This document shows, piece by piece, positions 20,173-29,033 of a DNA stretch of 64,000 bases. Origin of the DNA: Roseburia sp. AF12-17LB. GTDB lineage: Bacteria; Bacillota; Clostridia; Lachnospirales; Lachnospiraceae. The translations under genes were made by a program, and so were the position numbers. The notes below the pieces were generated by a model. That model did not search any database. It had not been told where the DNA came from and worked only from the letters and a program-made list of their open reading frames with translations. Numbering within the stretch: position 1 is the first letter of the stretch; every line of letters begins with the position of its first letter. The stretch is taken from NCBI RefSeq assembly GCF_003479605.1, contig NZ_QUHR01000004.1:62001-126000 (forward strand). Reading direction: 5' to 3'.

Positions 20173-20193
20173 CCAAGGTGAAGGGAGAATATC

Positions 20194-20925
20194 ATGAGTA
20201 CACAGGACAAACTGGAGAGGGTATTACGGGATATACATGTATTAATATCCAGAAGTGAACTTTATGACAATACCGGTGAGAAGATTATTGTTGAGAAGAA
20301 GAAAATGTTTGAATATCTCAATCATCTGAATGCCTGTATTTACGAGATGATGGATGAATATGAAGTGACACAGCAGAGCAGGGACAAGGCAGAACGGGAG
20401 GCACGCAAAAAAGGCGATGCCATGATTTTTAAAGCAAGCCGGAATGCTGAAGATGTCTATGCAGCCGCTGTGTTGTATACCGATGATGCCCTTCAGCGGG
20501 TACAGCATATTATGCAGGATACAACAGATGCCCTTCAGGATATTCTGAAGAAAGCCCAGGATGATATGAAGACCCAGAAGGTGGTTATCCGGGAGAACCA
20601 GTCAGAGCTTAAGAGCCAGCTTCAGGATATGGTAGATACCGAAAAGTATCTGAAGTTAATCGAAGAACGTAATCACGAACTGGAAAAGGAACGTGAAAAG
20701 GAGAAGAAAGAGCCGAGGGAAGAAAAGAAATCCCCATATCAGGCAATCAAGCCGGAAATCCGGATTAATCCGGAATACTTTAAGAAAGCCGGAATTCCTT
20801 TAGAGGATGAAGAACCGGAGGAAGATGCAGCCGAAGGAAAGAAAGAGATTCCGGAAGTTACGGTGGATCTGGATGCAGAGTACTTCAAGTGGAAAGCAAA
20901 AGAAAAAGATAACAAAAAGAAATAG
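20194..20925 (+). CDS. Coiled-coil protein of unknown function
   Basis: 243 aa, soluble, highly charged. Residues about 40-170 form a predicted coiled coil resembling DivIVA or V-ATPase subunit H-like proteins (EYEVTQQSRDKAEREARKKG, then a long Lys/Glu run). The C-terminus holds two similar short motifs, INPEYFKKAG and LDAEYFKWKA, separated by an acidic linker; the repeated E-Y-F-K suggests a duplicated binding peptide. Lies 21 bases after the AIR-synthase-like gene and ends at a terminator. Function not recognised. Confidence 0.7.
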   Translation: MSTQDKLERVLRDIHVLISRSELYDNTGEKIIVEKKKMFEYLNHLNACIYEMMDEYEVTQQSRDKAEREARKKGDAMIFKASRNAEDVYAAAVLYTDDALQRVQHIMQDTTDALQDILKKAQDDMKTQKVVIRENQSELKSQLQDMVDTEKYLKLIEERNHELEKEREKEKKEPREEKKSPYQAIKPEIRINPEYFKKAGIPLEDEEPEEDAAEGKKEIPEVTVDLDAEYFKWKAKEKDNKKK

Positions 20926-20938
20926 AACTACGTAAACC

Positions 20939-20985
20939 AAATTGCAGGAAGGACTTTAGAGAAGTTCCTCCCTGCAATTTTTTAA
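20939..20985. terminator. Bidirectional terminator
   Basis: Stem AATTGCAGGAAGGACTT / AAGTTCCTCCCTGCAATT with loop TAGAG, then TTTTTAA; A-rich on the other side. Serves the convergent genes on both sides and extends into the 3' end of the - strand gene. Confidence 0.85.
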
Positions 20986-21546
20986 TTTGTCATATGTGGC
21001 AAGAATATCCACATTTCCTTTTTCCAATTGTTTTTTAATAATCTCAATATAGATGACGCCTTTGTTTATTAATTTTTCATCACCGCTGTTGATGCAGGAT
21101 TCCAGATAAGCAAAGAGTGGATTCTGAGTTTCGCAGTTGGCGGCAAGCTCAGCGAGTACTTCTTTGCTGGTGGATAACTCTACCAGATTAATTGGCTCGG
21201 TCTGGATAATAAACCCGCCGGATAATTCCTCCGAATAGAAGGTATCGTCTTCTTTGGCAGTATGAATAAAAGGAAGCAGGCTGGATTTACGCAGGGTGCT
21301 GACCTGATGCAGATTGGCAAGTTCTCTTATCATGCGGTAGAGAATGAAACCAGCGGCAATTCCATAGAGAATAAGAAAATACATCTCACTGGTGAGCACC
21401 GCAAGCTTCCGGTAACCGATAATGCCAATGACAATCAGGGCAAGCAGGCAGGCACAGGGGCGGAACCACAGGCTGCTGATTAATGCTTTCCGGAAGGAGG
21501 ATAAATCTTTTTCCTTTAAAGGAATAAAGGTATAATGCTTCTTCAT
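20956..21546 (-). CDS. Two-helix membrane protein, unknown function
   Basis: 196 aa. Two predicted membrane helices near the N-terminus (about residues 29-44 and 54-71), then a soluble domain of about 120 residues with no motif I recognise. The start chosen is ATG 21546 (MKKHYTFIPLKEKD), which has AAAGGA 8 bases upstream; a TTG at 21561 is less likely. Convergent with the coiled-coil gene and divergent from the two-component system. Confidence 0.6.
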   Translation of the reverse strand: MKKHYTFIPLKEKDLSSFRKALISSLWFRPCACLLALIVIGIIGYRKLAVLTSEMYFLILYGIAAGFILYRMIRELANLHQVSTLRKSSLLPFIHTAKEDDTFYSEELSGGFIIQTEPINLVELSTSKEVLAELAANCETQNPLFAYLESCINSGDEKLINKGVIYIEIIKKQLEKGNVDILATYDKLKNCREELL

Positions 21547-21780
21547 AAACAGTCCTTTCAAAAATAATCAATCATAAAACAGATATTTTCACAACAAAAT
21601 GCTATGAAAGATACGGATTTAATATAGTATAACACAATTTTAAATGTTTTTTAAGAAAAGTACGCTTTTCCTATTAAGAAAAATCTGATACGCTATAGAT
21701 AATTATGAGGTAGTTTATGTGTTCGCAGTATGAAGTATTCAAAAATCAGTAAAGATAGAGCATGAGGACAGGAGGACGAA

Positions 21781-22470
21781 ATGAATATACTGGTATGTGA
21801 TGATGATAAAGAAATTGTAGAAGCAATCGAGATTTACCTGCAACAGGAAGGCTATCATGTCTTGAAAGCATATGACGGAGAACAGGCACTGGATATGCTT
21901 AAGAAAAATGAGGTGCATCTTCTGATTATTGATGTCATGATGCCGAAACTGGATGGTATCCGGGCAACTTTAAAGATTCGGGAGGAAAGCAGCATTCCAA
22001 TTATCATTTTATCAGCAAAATCCGAGGATTCTGATAAAATCTTAGGACTTAACATCGGTGCTGATGATTATGTGACCAAGCCCTTTAACCCGCTGGAACT
22101 GGTAGCAAGAGTAAAATCACAGCTTCGCCGTTATACCCAGCTTGGCAATGTCAGCGAAAGCAATGAGACGGTATATCAGGTTGGCGGTCTTATGATTAAT
22201 GATGATTTGAAAGAAGTCACCGTGGATGGTGAATTAGTGAAGCTTACTCCGATTGAATATAATATTCTTCTGCTTCTGGTAAAGAATCAGGGTAAAGTAT
22301 TTTCTATTGAACAAATTTATGAAAATATCTGGAATGAAGATGCAATTGGTGCAGATAACACCGTTGCTGTTCATATCCGTCATATCCGTGAAAAGATTGA
22401 AATTAATCCGAAGGAGCCAAGATACTTAAAAGTAGTATGGGGCGTTGGATATAAAGTTGAGAAGAATTAA
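21781..22470 (+). CDS. OmpR/PhoB-family response regulator
   Basis: 229 aa. Receiver domain with acidic pocket DDD at residues 7-9, phospho-acceptor Asp51 (LLIIDVMMPKLDG), and conserved Lys100 (YVTKPF). C-terminal winged-helix DNA-binding domain with LTPIEYNILLLL and the end segment VWGVGYKVEKN. Strong GGAGG upstream. Fifteen bases precede its sensor kinase. Confidence 0.96.
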   Translation: MNILVCDDDKEIVEAIEIYLQQEGYHVLKAYDGEQALDMLKKNEVHLLIIDVMMPKLDGIRATLKIREESSIPIIILSAKSEDSDKILGLNIGADDYVTKPFNPLELVARVKSQLRRYTQLGNVSESNETVYQVGGLMINDDLKEVTVDGELVKLTPIEYNILLLLVKNQGKVFSIEQIYENIWNEDAIGADNTVAVHIRHIREKIEINPKEPRYLKVVWGVGYKVEKN

Positions 22471-22485
22471 CGAAGGAAAGCAAAT

Positions 22486-24870
22486 ATGAAGAACAGACAC
22501 TATGGAAATGCTTGGAAAAATACCATTATTCTCCTGCAGTTACTGTTTTCTGTCCTGCTGCTGATGTCCGTTTTTATGGTAGCGGCATTAAACGGAAAAC
22601 ACATGATAGACATGGATAATCTGACGAATCAGAGCTACGTGGATTCCAGTTACTACGGCTATGTCTATGAGCAGAAGGTAACGGAACTGACTAATTTCTT
22701 AATGACCCGGAAAAATTTTGAGACCAACGGGGAATACGATTCGGAGAAACCGGTCAATGTTATCAAATACGCAAGAAGCGGCATTATCCGTAACGACGCA
22801 GAAGAAAGCTATACCATGACACTGGTGCGGAATGGTGCCTCGGCATACTGGATGTATGATGACAGCAGTATCTCCAATGCAGAAGAATATGACGGGGAAA
22901 ATGACAAGGCACAGTTTGAAAATTATACCTTAAGTGATCTGGTGGCATGGTCGAAGGAAGGCTATGTACAGTATTCTGATAAAATTGAGGAAAAATATCT
23001 GCCACAGAGCGGTATTTCCATTGCCCAGGGCATACAGGAGGGCAGGCTTACGGAAGAGGAAGGACAGGAGCTGTATCAGGCACTGGCAAAGACCTTGGAT
23101 CGTATCGGCCAGGAAGAAACTGCCTACCGGAAAGCACTGAATGAATTTGATGATTCTGAGACGAATTTATCTTATGTCTTTATTGAAAATGAGCAGGTTA
23201 TCTACACAAATATGTTAGAGGATACGGAAGAAGATATTACCTCTTATGTATTCGGAGACAAAGCACATAACCTTTTGGATTACGGAAAAGAAAAGGGAAG
23301 CTATCTCTACTGTAATGATAAAGATTTGAAATTCCGCAGCAATGTAAAGGGAATGGAAGATTATTATTACAAATACATTGATGGAACCATGTCTGGCATA
23401 GGAAATAATGCAGTCTTTCTGGTGGCAGTAGATACCACATTCCCAAATGAAGATGGATTTACAATAGCAAAATCGGAATTTATGACGCTGCATCCCTGGG
23501 GCATGATTTCGATTGTAACCATTGTGGTAAGTCTTTTGGGCTGGATTGTAACACTGGTTTATCTTACCCTTGCAGCAGGACGCAATAATAAGGATGATAA
23601 GATTCATTTAAACTGGATTGACCATATTAAGACGGAATTTTTCTTTTTGATATTTATTGTATTTTCTGTGCTGATATTGGTTTTAAGCTTTTCTGCGGCA
23701 TCCTATGAGTGGGATATTCCGGGAATGCTTGTGGTAGTAGGAGTGATTTCCTTTATCTATGACGGCGTGTTCCAGATTTTCTATACCAGTGTTATCCGGC
23801 GGATGAAAGCCGGCGTGTTCTGGGAATACAGCTTTACCAACTGGGTATATGTCAGCACTTTGCGAGTACTTGGAACATGGAAAGCATCGGTGCGTGTCAT
23901 TGTTACCTTTGTATTTAATGCGTTGTTATTTTTGTTTTTGGCGTATCAGTTCTTTACAAGAAGACATTTGTTAGGTGGAATTCTTCTGGCACTTCAGATT
24001 ATTGTTATCGGTGTAATCTATCTCCGGGATGTAGTACAGAAGCAGGAAATCATGAAGGGAATCAGACAGATTACGGAAGGAGATTTATCCTATAAGATTC
24101 CGTTAGAGAATCTTCACAGCGACAGCAAAAAGCTGGCAGAGGCAGTAAACAGCATTGGAGACAGCCTGCATCTTGTGGTGGAAGAGAATACCAAAAACGA
24201 GCGTATGAAGGCAGACTTAATCACCAATGTATCCCATGATATCAAGACACCGCTGACTTCTATTTTGAATTATGTAAACCTTATGAAAATGGAGAAGCCG
24301 GAAAGTGAGCGGATGCAGAATTATCTGAATGTACTGGAAGAAAAATCCCAGCGGTTAAGGCAGCTTACAGAAGATCTGGTAGAGGCATCACGAATCAGCT
24401 CCGGAAATATTACACTTCAGATGACAAGAATTAATTTTGTGGAACTGATTTACCAGACTGCAGGTGAATTTAATGAGAAATTCGAAGCCAAGGATTTGAC
24501 CACGATTACAAAGCTGCCGAAGGAATCCGTTGTCATTATGGCAGACGGCAGACGAATCTGGCGTGTGGTAGAGAACCTTTATAACAATGTGGCAAAATAT
24601 GCCATGGCACATACCAGAGTCTATGTGACCATGGAGACATCGGAGCAGAAGGTAATCTTCTCTATTAAAAATATTTCCGAGCAGCCACTGCATGGAAGTG
24701 CGGCAGAGCTGACGGAGCGTTTTGCAAGAGGAGACGAATCCAGAACCACGGAAGGAAGCGGACTGGGACTTTCCATTGCCCAGAATCTTACCACGATTAT
24801 GGGCGGAACCTTTGAAGTAACTCTGGACGGTGATTTATTCTCTGTTACCATTACCTTTCCGCTGGCATAA
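22486..24870 (+). CDS. Multi-pass sensor histidine kinase
   Basis: 794 aa. One N-terminal helix (about 13-35), a large extracytoplasmic region (about 40-340), then about five to six membrane helices (about 343-515), a short HAMP-like region (IRQITEGDLSYKIPLENL), HisKA H-box NVSHDIKTPLTSILNYV (His about 582), and HATPase_c with VVENLYNNVAKYA and GSGLGLSIAQNL. Partner of the preceding regulator. The large sensor plus multi-helix bundle is common in clostridial kinases that sense envelope or peptide signals; the signal here is unknown. Confidence 0.93.
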   Translation: MKNRHYGNAWKNTIILLQLLFSVLLLMSVFMVAALNGKHMIDMDNLTNQSYVDSSYYGYVYEQKVTELTNFLMTRKNFETNGEYDSEKPVNVIKYARSGIIRNDAEESYTMTLVRNGASAYWMYDDSSISNAEEYDGENDKAQFENYTLSDLVAWSKEGYVQYSDKIEEKYLPQSGISIAQGIQEGRLTEEEGQELYQALAKTLDRIGQEETAYRKALNEFDDSETNLSYVFIENEQVIYTNMLEDTEEDITSYVFGDKAHNLLDYGKEKGSYLYCNDKDLKFRSNVKGMEDYYYKYIDGTMSGIGNNAVFLVAVDTTFPNEDGFTIAKSEFMTLHPWGMISIVTIVVSLLGWIVTLVYLTLAAGRNNKDDKIHLNWIDHIKTEFFFLIFIVFSVLILVLSFSAASYEWDIPGMLVVVGVISFIYDGVFQIFYTSVIRRMKAGVFWEYSFTNWVYVSTLRVLGTWKASVRVIVTFVFNALLFLFLAYQFFTRRHLLGGILLALQIIVIGVIYLRDVVQKQEIMKGIRQITEGDLSYKIPLENLHSDSKKLAEAVNSIGDSLHLVVEENTKNERMKADLITNVSHDIKTPLTSILNYVNLMKMEKPESERMQNYLNVLEEKSQRLRQLTEDLVEASRISSGNITLQMTRINFVELIYQTAGEFNEKFEAKDLTTITKLPKESVVIMADGRRIWRVVENLYNNVAKYAMAHTRVYVTMETSEQKVIFSIKNISEQPLHGSAAELTERFARGDESRTTEGSGLGLSIAQNLTTIMGGTFEVTLDGDLFSVTITFPLA

Positions 24871-24957
24871 TAAGGAACCTTGCAAACCGTGGGGAATCCT
24901 TGAAAAGGGTTGATTTTTAACAGACGTTTCTTTATAATAACGAATTAGAAAAAGAGT

Positions 24958-24988
24958 ATCGGCGGTGGCTTTTTCCCCGCCGATTTCT
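24958..24988 (+). terminator. Terminator after the two-component system
   Basis: ATCGGCGG pairs with CCGCCGAT around a TGGCTTTTTCC loop, followed by TTTC. The T run is short, so moderate confidence. Confidence 0.6.
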
Positions 24989-25046
24989 TCCTATATAGGA
25001 AGAGGTATAAAATAGTAATCAGTTCAGAAAACAGGAGGAAACATTC

Positions 25047-27332
25047 ATGAAGTTACATGAGACAGGGGCATATCTCGTAAACGGATGTACCGTAGTAGAA
25101 GACAATAGCGAAGCATCCGCAGCTATTGCATCCATGACAGGCACTGCGGTAAGCAAAGAAGAAGCAGCAAAAAATACCATTGCATACGGTATTTTAAAGG
25201 ACCACAACACATCTGGCAGCATGGAGAAGCTGAAAATCAAATTTGATAAGCTGACTTCCCATGACATTACATATGTTGGAATTATCCAGACAGCCAGAGC
25301 ATCCGGACTGGAAAAGTTTCCAATTCCTTATGTACTGACCAACTGTCATAACAGCCTTTGTGCAGTAGGTGGAACCATCAACGAAGATGACCACATGTTT
25401 GGACTGACCTGTGCAAAGAAATACGGCGGAATCTATGTACCACCTCATCAGGCGGTTATTCACCAGTTTGCCCGTGAAATGCTTGCAGGCGGCGGAAAAA
25501 TGATTCTTGGTTCTGATTCCCATACCCGTTACGGAGCACTGGGAACCATGGCAATGGGCGAAGGTGGACCGGAGCTTGTAAAACAGCTTTTAGAGCAGAC
25601 TTATGATATCAATATGCCGGGCGTTGTAGCCGTATATTTAACCGGAGAACCGGTAAAAGGCGTTGGGCCGCAGGATATCGCACTGGCAATCATCGGTGAA
25701 GTATTTGCCAATGGCTATGTAAAGAATAAAGTAATGGAATTCGTAGGACCTGGTGTTGCAAACTTAAGCGTAGATTACCGTATCGGTGTAGACGTAATGA
25801 CCACAGAGACTACCTGTCTTTCCTCTATCTGGGCAACTGATGAGAAAGTGAAAGAATTCTATGACATTCACGGAAGAGTAGAAGAATACAAAGAATTAAA
25901 TCCGGGACAGGTTGCTTACTATGATGGCATGATTGAAATTGACTTAAGCACCATTCGTCCAATGATTGCAATGCCATTCCACCCAAGCAATACCTATACC
26001 ATTGAAGAACTGAATGCAAACCTTATGGACATCTTGGATGACTGCGAGAAGAAAGCACAGGTAAGCTTCAATGGAGCAGTAGACTTAAATCTTAAGGATA
26101 AAGTCCGCAATGGAAAACTATATGTAGACCAGGGAATCATCGCAGGCTGTGCCGGTGGTGGATTTGAAAATATCTGTGATGCAGCAGACATCTTAGCGGG
26201 AAGCAGCATCGGACCGGATGAATTTACCTTAAGCGTATATCCGGCAAGTACCCCGATTTACATGGAACTGGTGAAAAACGGAGCTGTAGCAAAATTAATG
26301 GAGACAGGAGCAATCGTTAAGACTGCATTCTGCGGACCATGTTTCGGCGCAGGAGATACACCTGCTAACAATGCATTCTCCATCCGACATTCTACCAGAA
26401 ACTTCCCGAACCGTGAAGGCTCCAAGGTACAGAACGGCCAGATTGCATCCGTAGCATTGATGGATGCCCGTTCTATTGCAGCAACCGCAGCAAACAAGGG
26501 ATATTTAACCGCAGCAACTGATGTGGATGTGAACTTCAGTAAGCCAAAATATTTCTTTGATAAGACCATATATGAGAACCGTGTCTTTGACAGCCATGGT
26601 GTAGCAGATCCATCCGTAGAAATCCAGATGGGACCAAACATTAAAGACTGGCCGAAGATGGTAGCATTAACCGATAACCTCATCTTAAAAGTAGTATCCG
26701 AGATTCATGATCCGGTAACTACAACCGATGAGCTGATTCCTTCCGGAGAGACATCTTCTTATCGTTCTAATCCACTGGGACTGGCAGAGTTCACACTTTC
26801 CAGAAAAGACCCTGCATACGTTGGACGTGCCAAAGAAGTACAGAAGGCAGAAGCAGCAAGAGAAGCAGGCGAAGAACCATACGCTGTGCTGCCGGAATTA
26901 AAGGCAGCTGTAGATGCAATCCGTACACAGTTCCCGGATATCAATGAAGAGAATACCGGAATCGGAAGTACCATTTTTGCAGTAAAACCAGGCGACGGTT
27001 CTGCCCGTGAGCAGGCAGCATCCTGTCAGAAAGTATTAGGCGGCTGGGCAAACATTGCCAACGAATATGCAACCAAGCGTTATCGTTCCAACCTGATTAA
27101 CTGGGGTATGCTTCCATTTATCATCAAAGAAGGAGAACTGCCATTTGCCAACGGAGACTATCTCTTTGTACCGGAAATCCGCAAAGCAGTAGAAGAGAAA
27201 GCTCCGGAAGTAAAAGCGTATGCCGTAAAAGACGGACAGTTAACCGAGTTCTCATTAACCTTGGGTGACCTTACTGACGAGGAGAGAGAGATTATCCGTA
27301 AAGGATGCCTCATTAACTATAACCGAAAATAA
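25047..27332 (+). CDS. Aconitase-family hydratase (YbhJ-like)
   Basis: 761 aa, aconitase superfamily (aconitase large domain then swivel domain). Shows [19 protein letters not shown] and the 4Fe-4S ligand region: [17 protein letters not shown] and [15 protein letters not shown], the latter replacing the classical GPCIGQW-type motif. Closest in length and form to the YbhJ-type branch rather than AcnA, AcnB or LeuC. Likely citrate/isocitrate isomerisation or a related hydro-lyase step; substrate uncertain. AGGAGG precedes ATG 25047. No citrate synthase or isocitrate dehydrogenase is adjacent. Confidence 0.85.
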   Translation: MKLHETGAYLVNGCTVVEDNSEASAAIASMTGTAVSKEEAAKNTIAYGILKDHNTSGSMEKLKIKFDKLTSHDITYVGIIQTARASGLEKFPIPYVLTNCHNSLCAVGGTINEDDHMFGLTCAKKYGGIYVPPHQAVIHQFAREMLAGGGKMILGSDSHTRYGALGTMAMGEGGPELVKQLLEQTYDINMPGVVAVYLTGEPVKGVGPQDIALAIIGEVFANGYVKNKVMEFVGPGVANLSVDYRIGVDVMTTETTCLSSIWATDEKVKEFYDIHGRVEEYKELNPGQVAYYDGMIEIDLSTIRPMIAMPFHPSNTYTIEELNANLMDILDDCEKKAQVSFNGAVDLNLKDKVRNGKLYVDQGIIAGCAGGGFENICDAADILAGSSIGPDEFTLSVYPASTPIYMELVKNGAVAKLMETGAIVKTAFCGPCFGAGDTPANNAFSIRHSTRNFPNREGSKVQNGQIASVALMDARSIAATAANKGYLTAATDVDVNFSKPKYFFDKTIYENRVFDSHGVADPSVEIQMGPNIKDWPKMVALTDNLILKVVSEIHDPVTTTDELIPSGETSSYRSNPLGLAEFTLSRKDPAYVGRAKEVQKAEAAREAGEEPYAVLPELKAAVDAIRTQFPDINEENTGIGSTIFAVKPGDGSAREQAASCQKVLGGWANIANEYATKRYRSNLINWGMLPFIIKEGELPFANGDYLFVPEIRKAVEEKAPEVKAYAVKDGQLTEFSLTLGDLTDEEREIIRKGCLINYNRK

Positions 27333-27357
27333 TATCCGGAAAAAGAAGGAGAACGGA

Positions 27358-28692
27358 ATGGAAGAAGATAAGAAAAAGAGCGGGAAAACAGAACATGAGA
27401 TGCGCTGGTACATCAGCCTTGCAGTGCTGGTATTTGTACTGTTCTGCTGCTGCACAATGTTTTTCTTTATGATATACCGGTACAATGGTGTCTCAAAGGG
27501 TTGGGACACTATAATGAGGGTATTACAGCCGATTACCTTCGGACTTGTGATTGCATACCTCATTAATCCAATTATGAAATTCTTTGAAAAGCATTTGCTG
27601 CATTTCTTAGAACCAAGAGTGCAGAAAGAGAAGAAGTGCAGGAAGATTGCAAGGAGTATTGCAACCGGTGGAGCGGTAGTTGTCTTTGTATTAATTGTAA
27701 TCCTGCTGTTTGCCATGATGATTCCGCAGTTAATCAGCAGTATTTCTGGAATGGTAAATTCCCTGCCAAAGCAGGTGGATTCATTTATTGACTGGTTCAA
27801 TGGACTGACAAATTCAGATAATGAAATCATACAGTCATTAGAAACGAACATGATGGATATGGTAACGTACCTTGAAAACTGGGTAAAGGAGTCTTTCCTG
27901 CCAAACATCCAGACCTACATTACATCTATTACCAGTGGTGTAATCAATATGGTTAAGGTGCTGATGAATGCAATCATCGGACTTATCGTATCCGTTTATG
28001 TGCTGATGACGAAGGAGAAATTTATCGGTCAGTCCAAAAAAATTGTATATGCCATTTTCAAACCGGTGCGGGGCAATGTAATTATTGACACCTTCCGGAA
28101 GAGTAATGAAATATTCGGTGGATTTATTTCCGGTAAATTATTGGATTCCGCCATTATCGGTGTATTATGTTATATCTGTCTTCTGATTATGAAGATGCCA
28201 TATACCCTGCTGGTTTCCGTATTCGTGGGATTGACCAACATTATTCCGTTTTTTGGCCCTTTTATCGGAGCAATACCGAGCGTTATTATCATCGCACTGG
28301 CAGATCCGATTAAGGGAATCTATTTCCTGATATTTATATTTATTTTGCAGCAGGTAGATGGAAATATTATCGGACCGAAGATTTTAGGAGATTCCACCGG
28401 ACTGAATTCCTTCTGGGTGGTATTTGCCATCATGGTAGGCGGCGGACTCTTTGGAATCGGCGGAATGATTCTTGGTGTTCCGACCTTCGCAGTCATCTAT
28501 TATATTATCGATAAGACCGTGGATTACTGTCTGCGGAAACGAAAGCTGCCGGAGGATACGGACGAATATATCCGCCTGGAAAAAGTCGATGAAAAGACCA
28601 ATGAAATCGTACTTTTGAAGGAGCCGGTAGAGGAAGCCTCTGAGAAAAAGGAACTTCATATTCCATCTTTAAAGAAAAAAGAGAAAAAGTAA
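27358..28692 (+). CDS. AI-2E family transporter (PerM/YtvI-like)
   Basis: 444 aa, about eight membrane helices. Start ATG 27358 (MEEDKKKSGKTEHEM) with AAGAAGGAGAAC upstream; the open frame further upstream overlaps the aconitase gene. Family hallmarks: paired N-terminal helices around GLVIAYLINPIM, a central extracellular helix-rich segment, GLTNIIPFFGPFIGAIP, and QQVDGNIIGPKILGDSTGL. Members export diverse small molecules or ions; the substrate is not predictable. The acidic/basic C-terminal tail ends in a Lys-rich stretch. Confidence 0.92.
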   Translation: MEEDKKKSGKTEHEMRWYISLAVLVFVLFCCCTMFFFMIYRYNGVSKGWDTIMRVLQPITFGLVIAYLINPIMKFFEKHLLHFLEPRVQKEKKCRKIARSIATGGAVVVFVLIVILLFAMMIPQLISSISGMVNSLPKQVDSFIDWFNGLTNSDNEIIQSLETNMMDMVTYLENWVKESFLPNIQTYITSITSGVINMVKVLMNAIIGLIVSVYVLMTKEKFIGQSKKIVYAIFKPVRGNVIIDTFRKSNEIFGGFISGKLLDSAIIGVLCYICLLIMKMPYTLLVSVFVGLTNIIPFFGPFIGAIPSVIIIALADPIKGIYFLIFIFILQQVDGNIIGPKILGDSTGLNSFWVVFAIMVGGGLFGIGGMILGVPTFAVIYYIIDKTVDYCLRKRKLPEDTDEYIRLEKVDEKTNEIVLLKEPVEEASEKKELHIPSLKKKEKK

Positions 28693-28712
28693 ATTCTGGT
28701 AAGGAAATAAAT

Positions 28713-28762
28713 AATCCGGAGAATGATAGCAGATAAAATGTTATGATTCTTCGGATTTTTTT
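28713..28762 (+). terminator. Terminator after the AI-2E gene
   Basis: AATCCGGAGAATGAT pairs with ATGATTCTTCGGATT, followed by TTTTTTTT that runs into repeat copy B. Confidence 0.8.
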
Positions 28763-28884
28763 TACAGGAAATTGTTTTCTGTAAAGTAAAAAACGCTCCG
28801 CGAGGATGCGCACTGCGGCGTATAAGGTAGATGTCGCAAGCGACCGCCGCAGGTGCGAGAATGTGCCAAGGCACATTCTTTGTT
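28760..28884 (+). repeat. Three-hairpin interspersed repeat, copy B
   Basis: Near-identical to 10404-10531, same orientation: first hairpin TTTACAGGAAA / TTTTCTGTAAA, central CTGCGGCG / CGCCGCAG stem, last hairpin AGAATGTGCC / GGCACATTCT. The remaining 150 bp of this 341-bp gap holds the promoter and leader of the next gene. Confidence 0.9.
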
Positions 28885-28921
28885 AAACATGAAAAAGTCC
28901 GTCGTGCCGGTTCGATTATTT

Positions 28922-28950
28922 TTGACAGAAGGCACCCCTTATGGTACACT
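28922..28950 (+). promoter_or_regulatory. Predicted sigma-A promoter for the TPR-ATPase/glgB unit
   Basis: TTGACA (28922-28927), 17-base spacer, TACACT (28945-28950), 84 bases before the TTG start. Confidence 0.7.
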
Positions 28951-29033
28951 TAAAACAATAATTGGGGTCAGTATACCCTGACGAAAAAAGACGAATTTAA
29001 GTTTACTTGAAATAGATATTGAGGTGACATATT

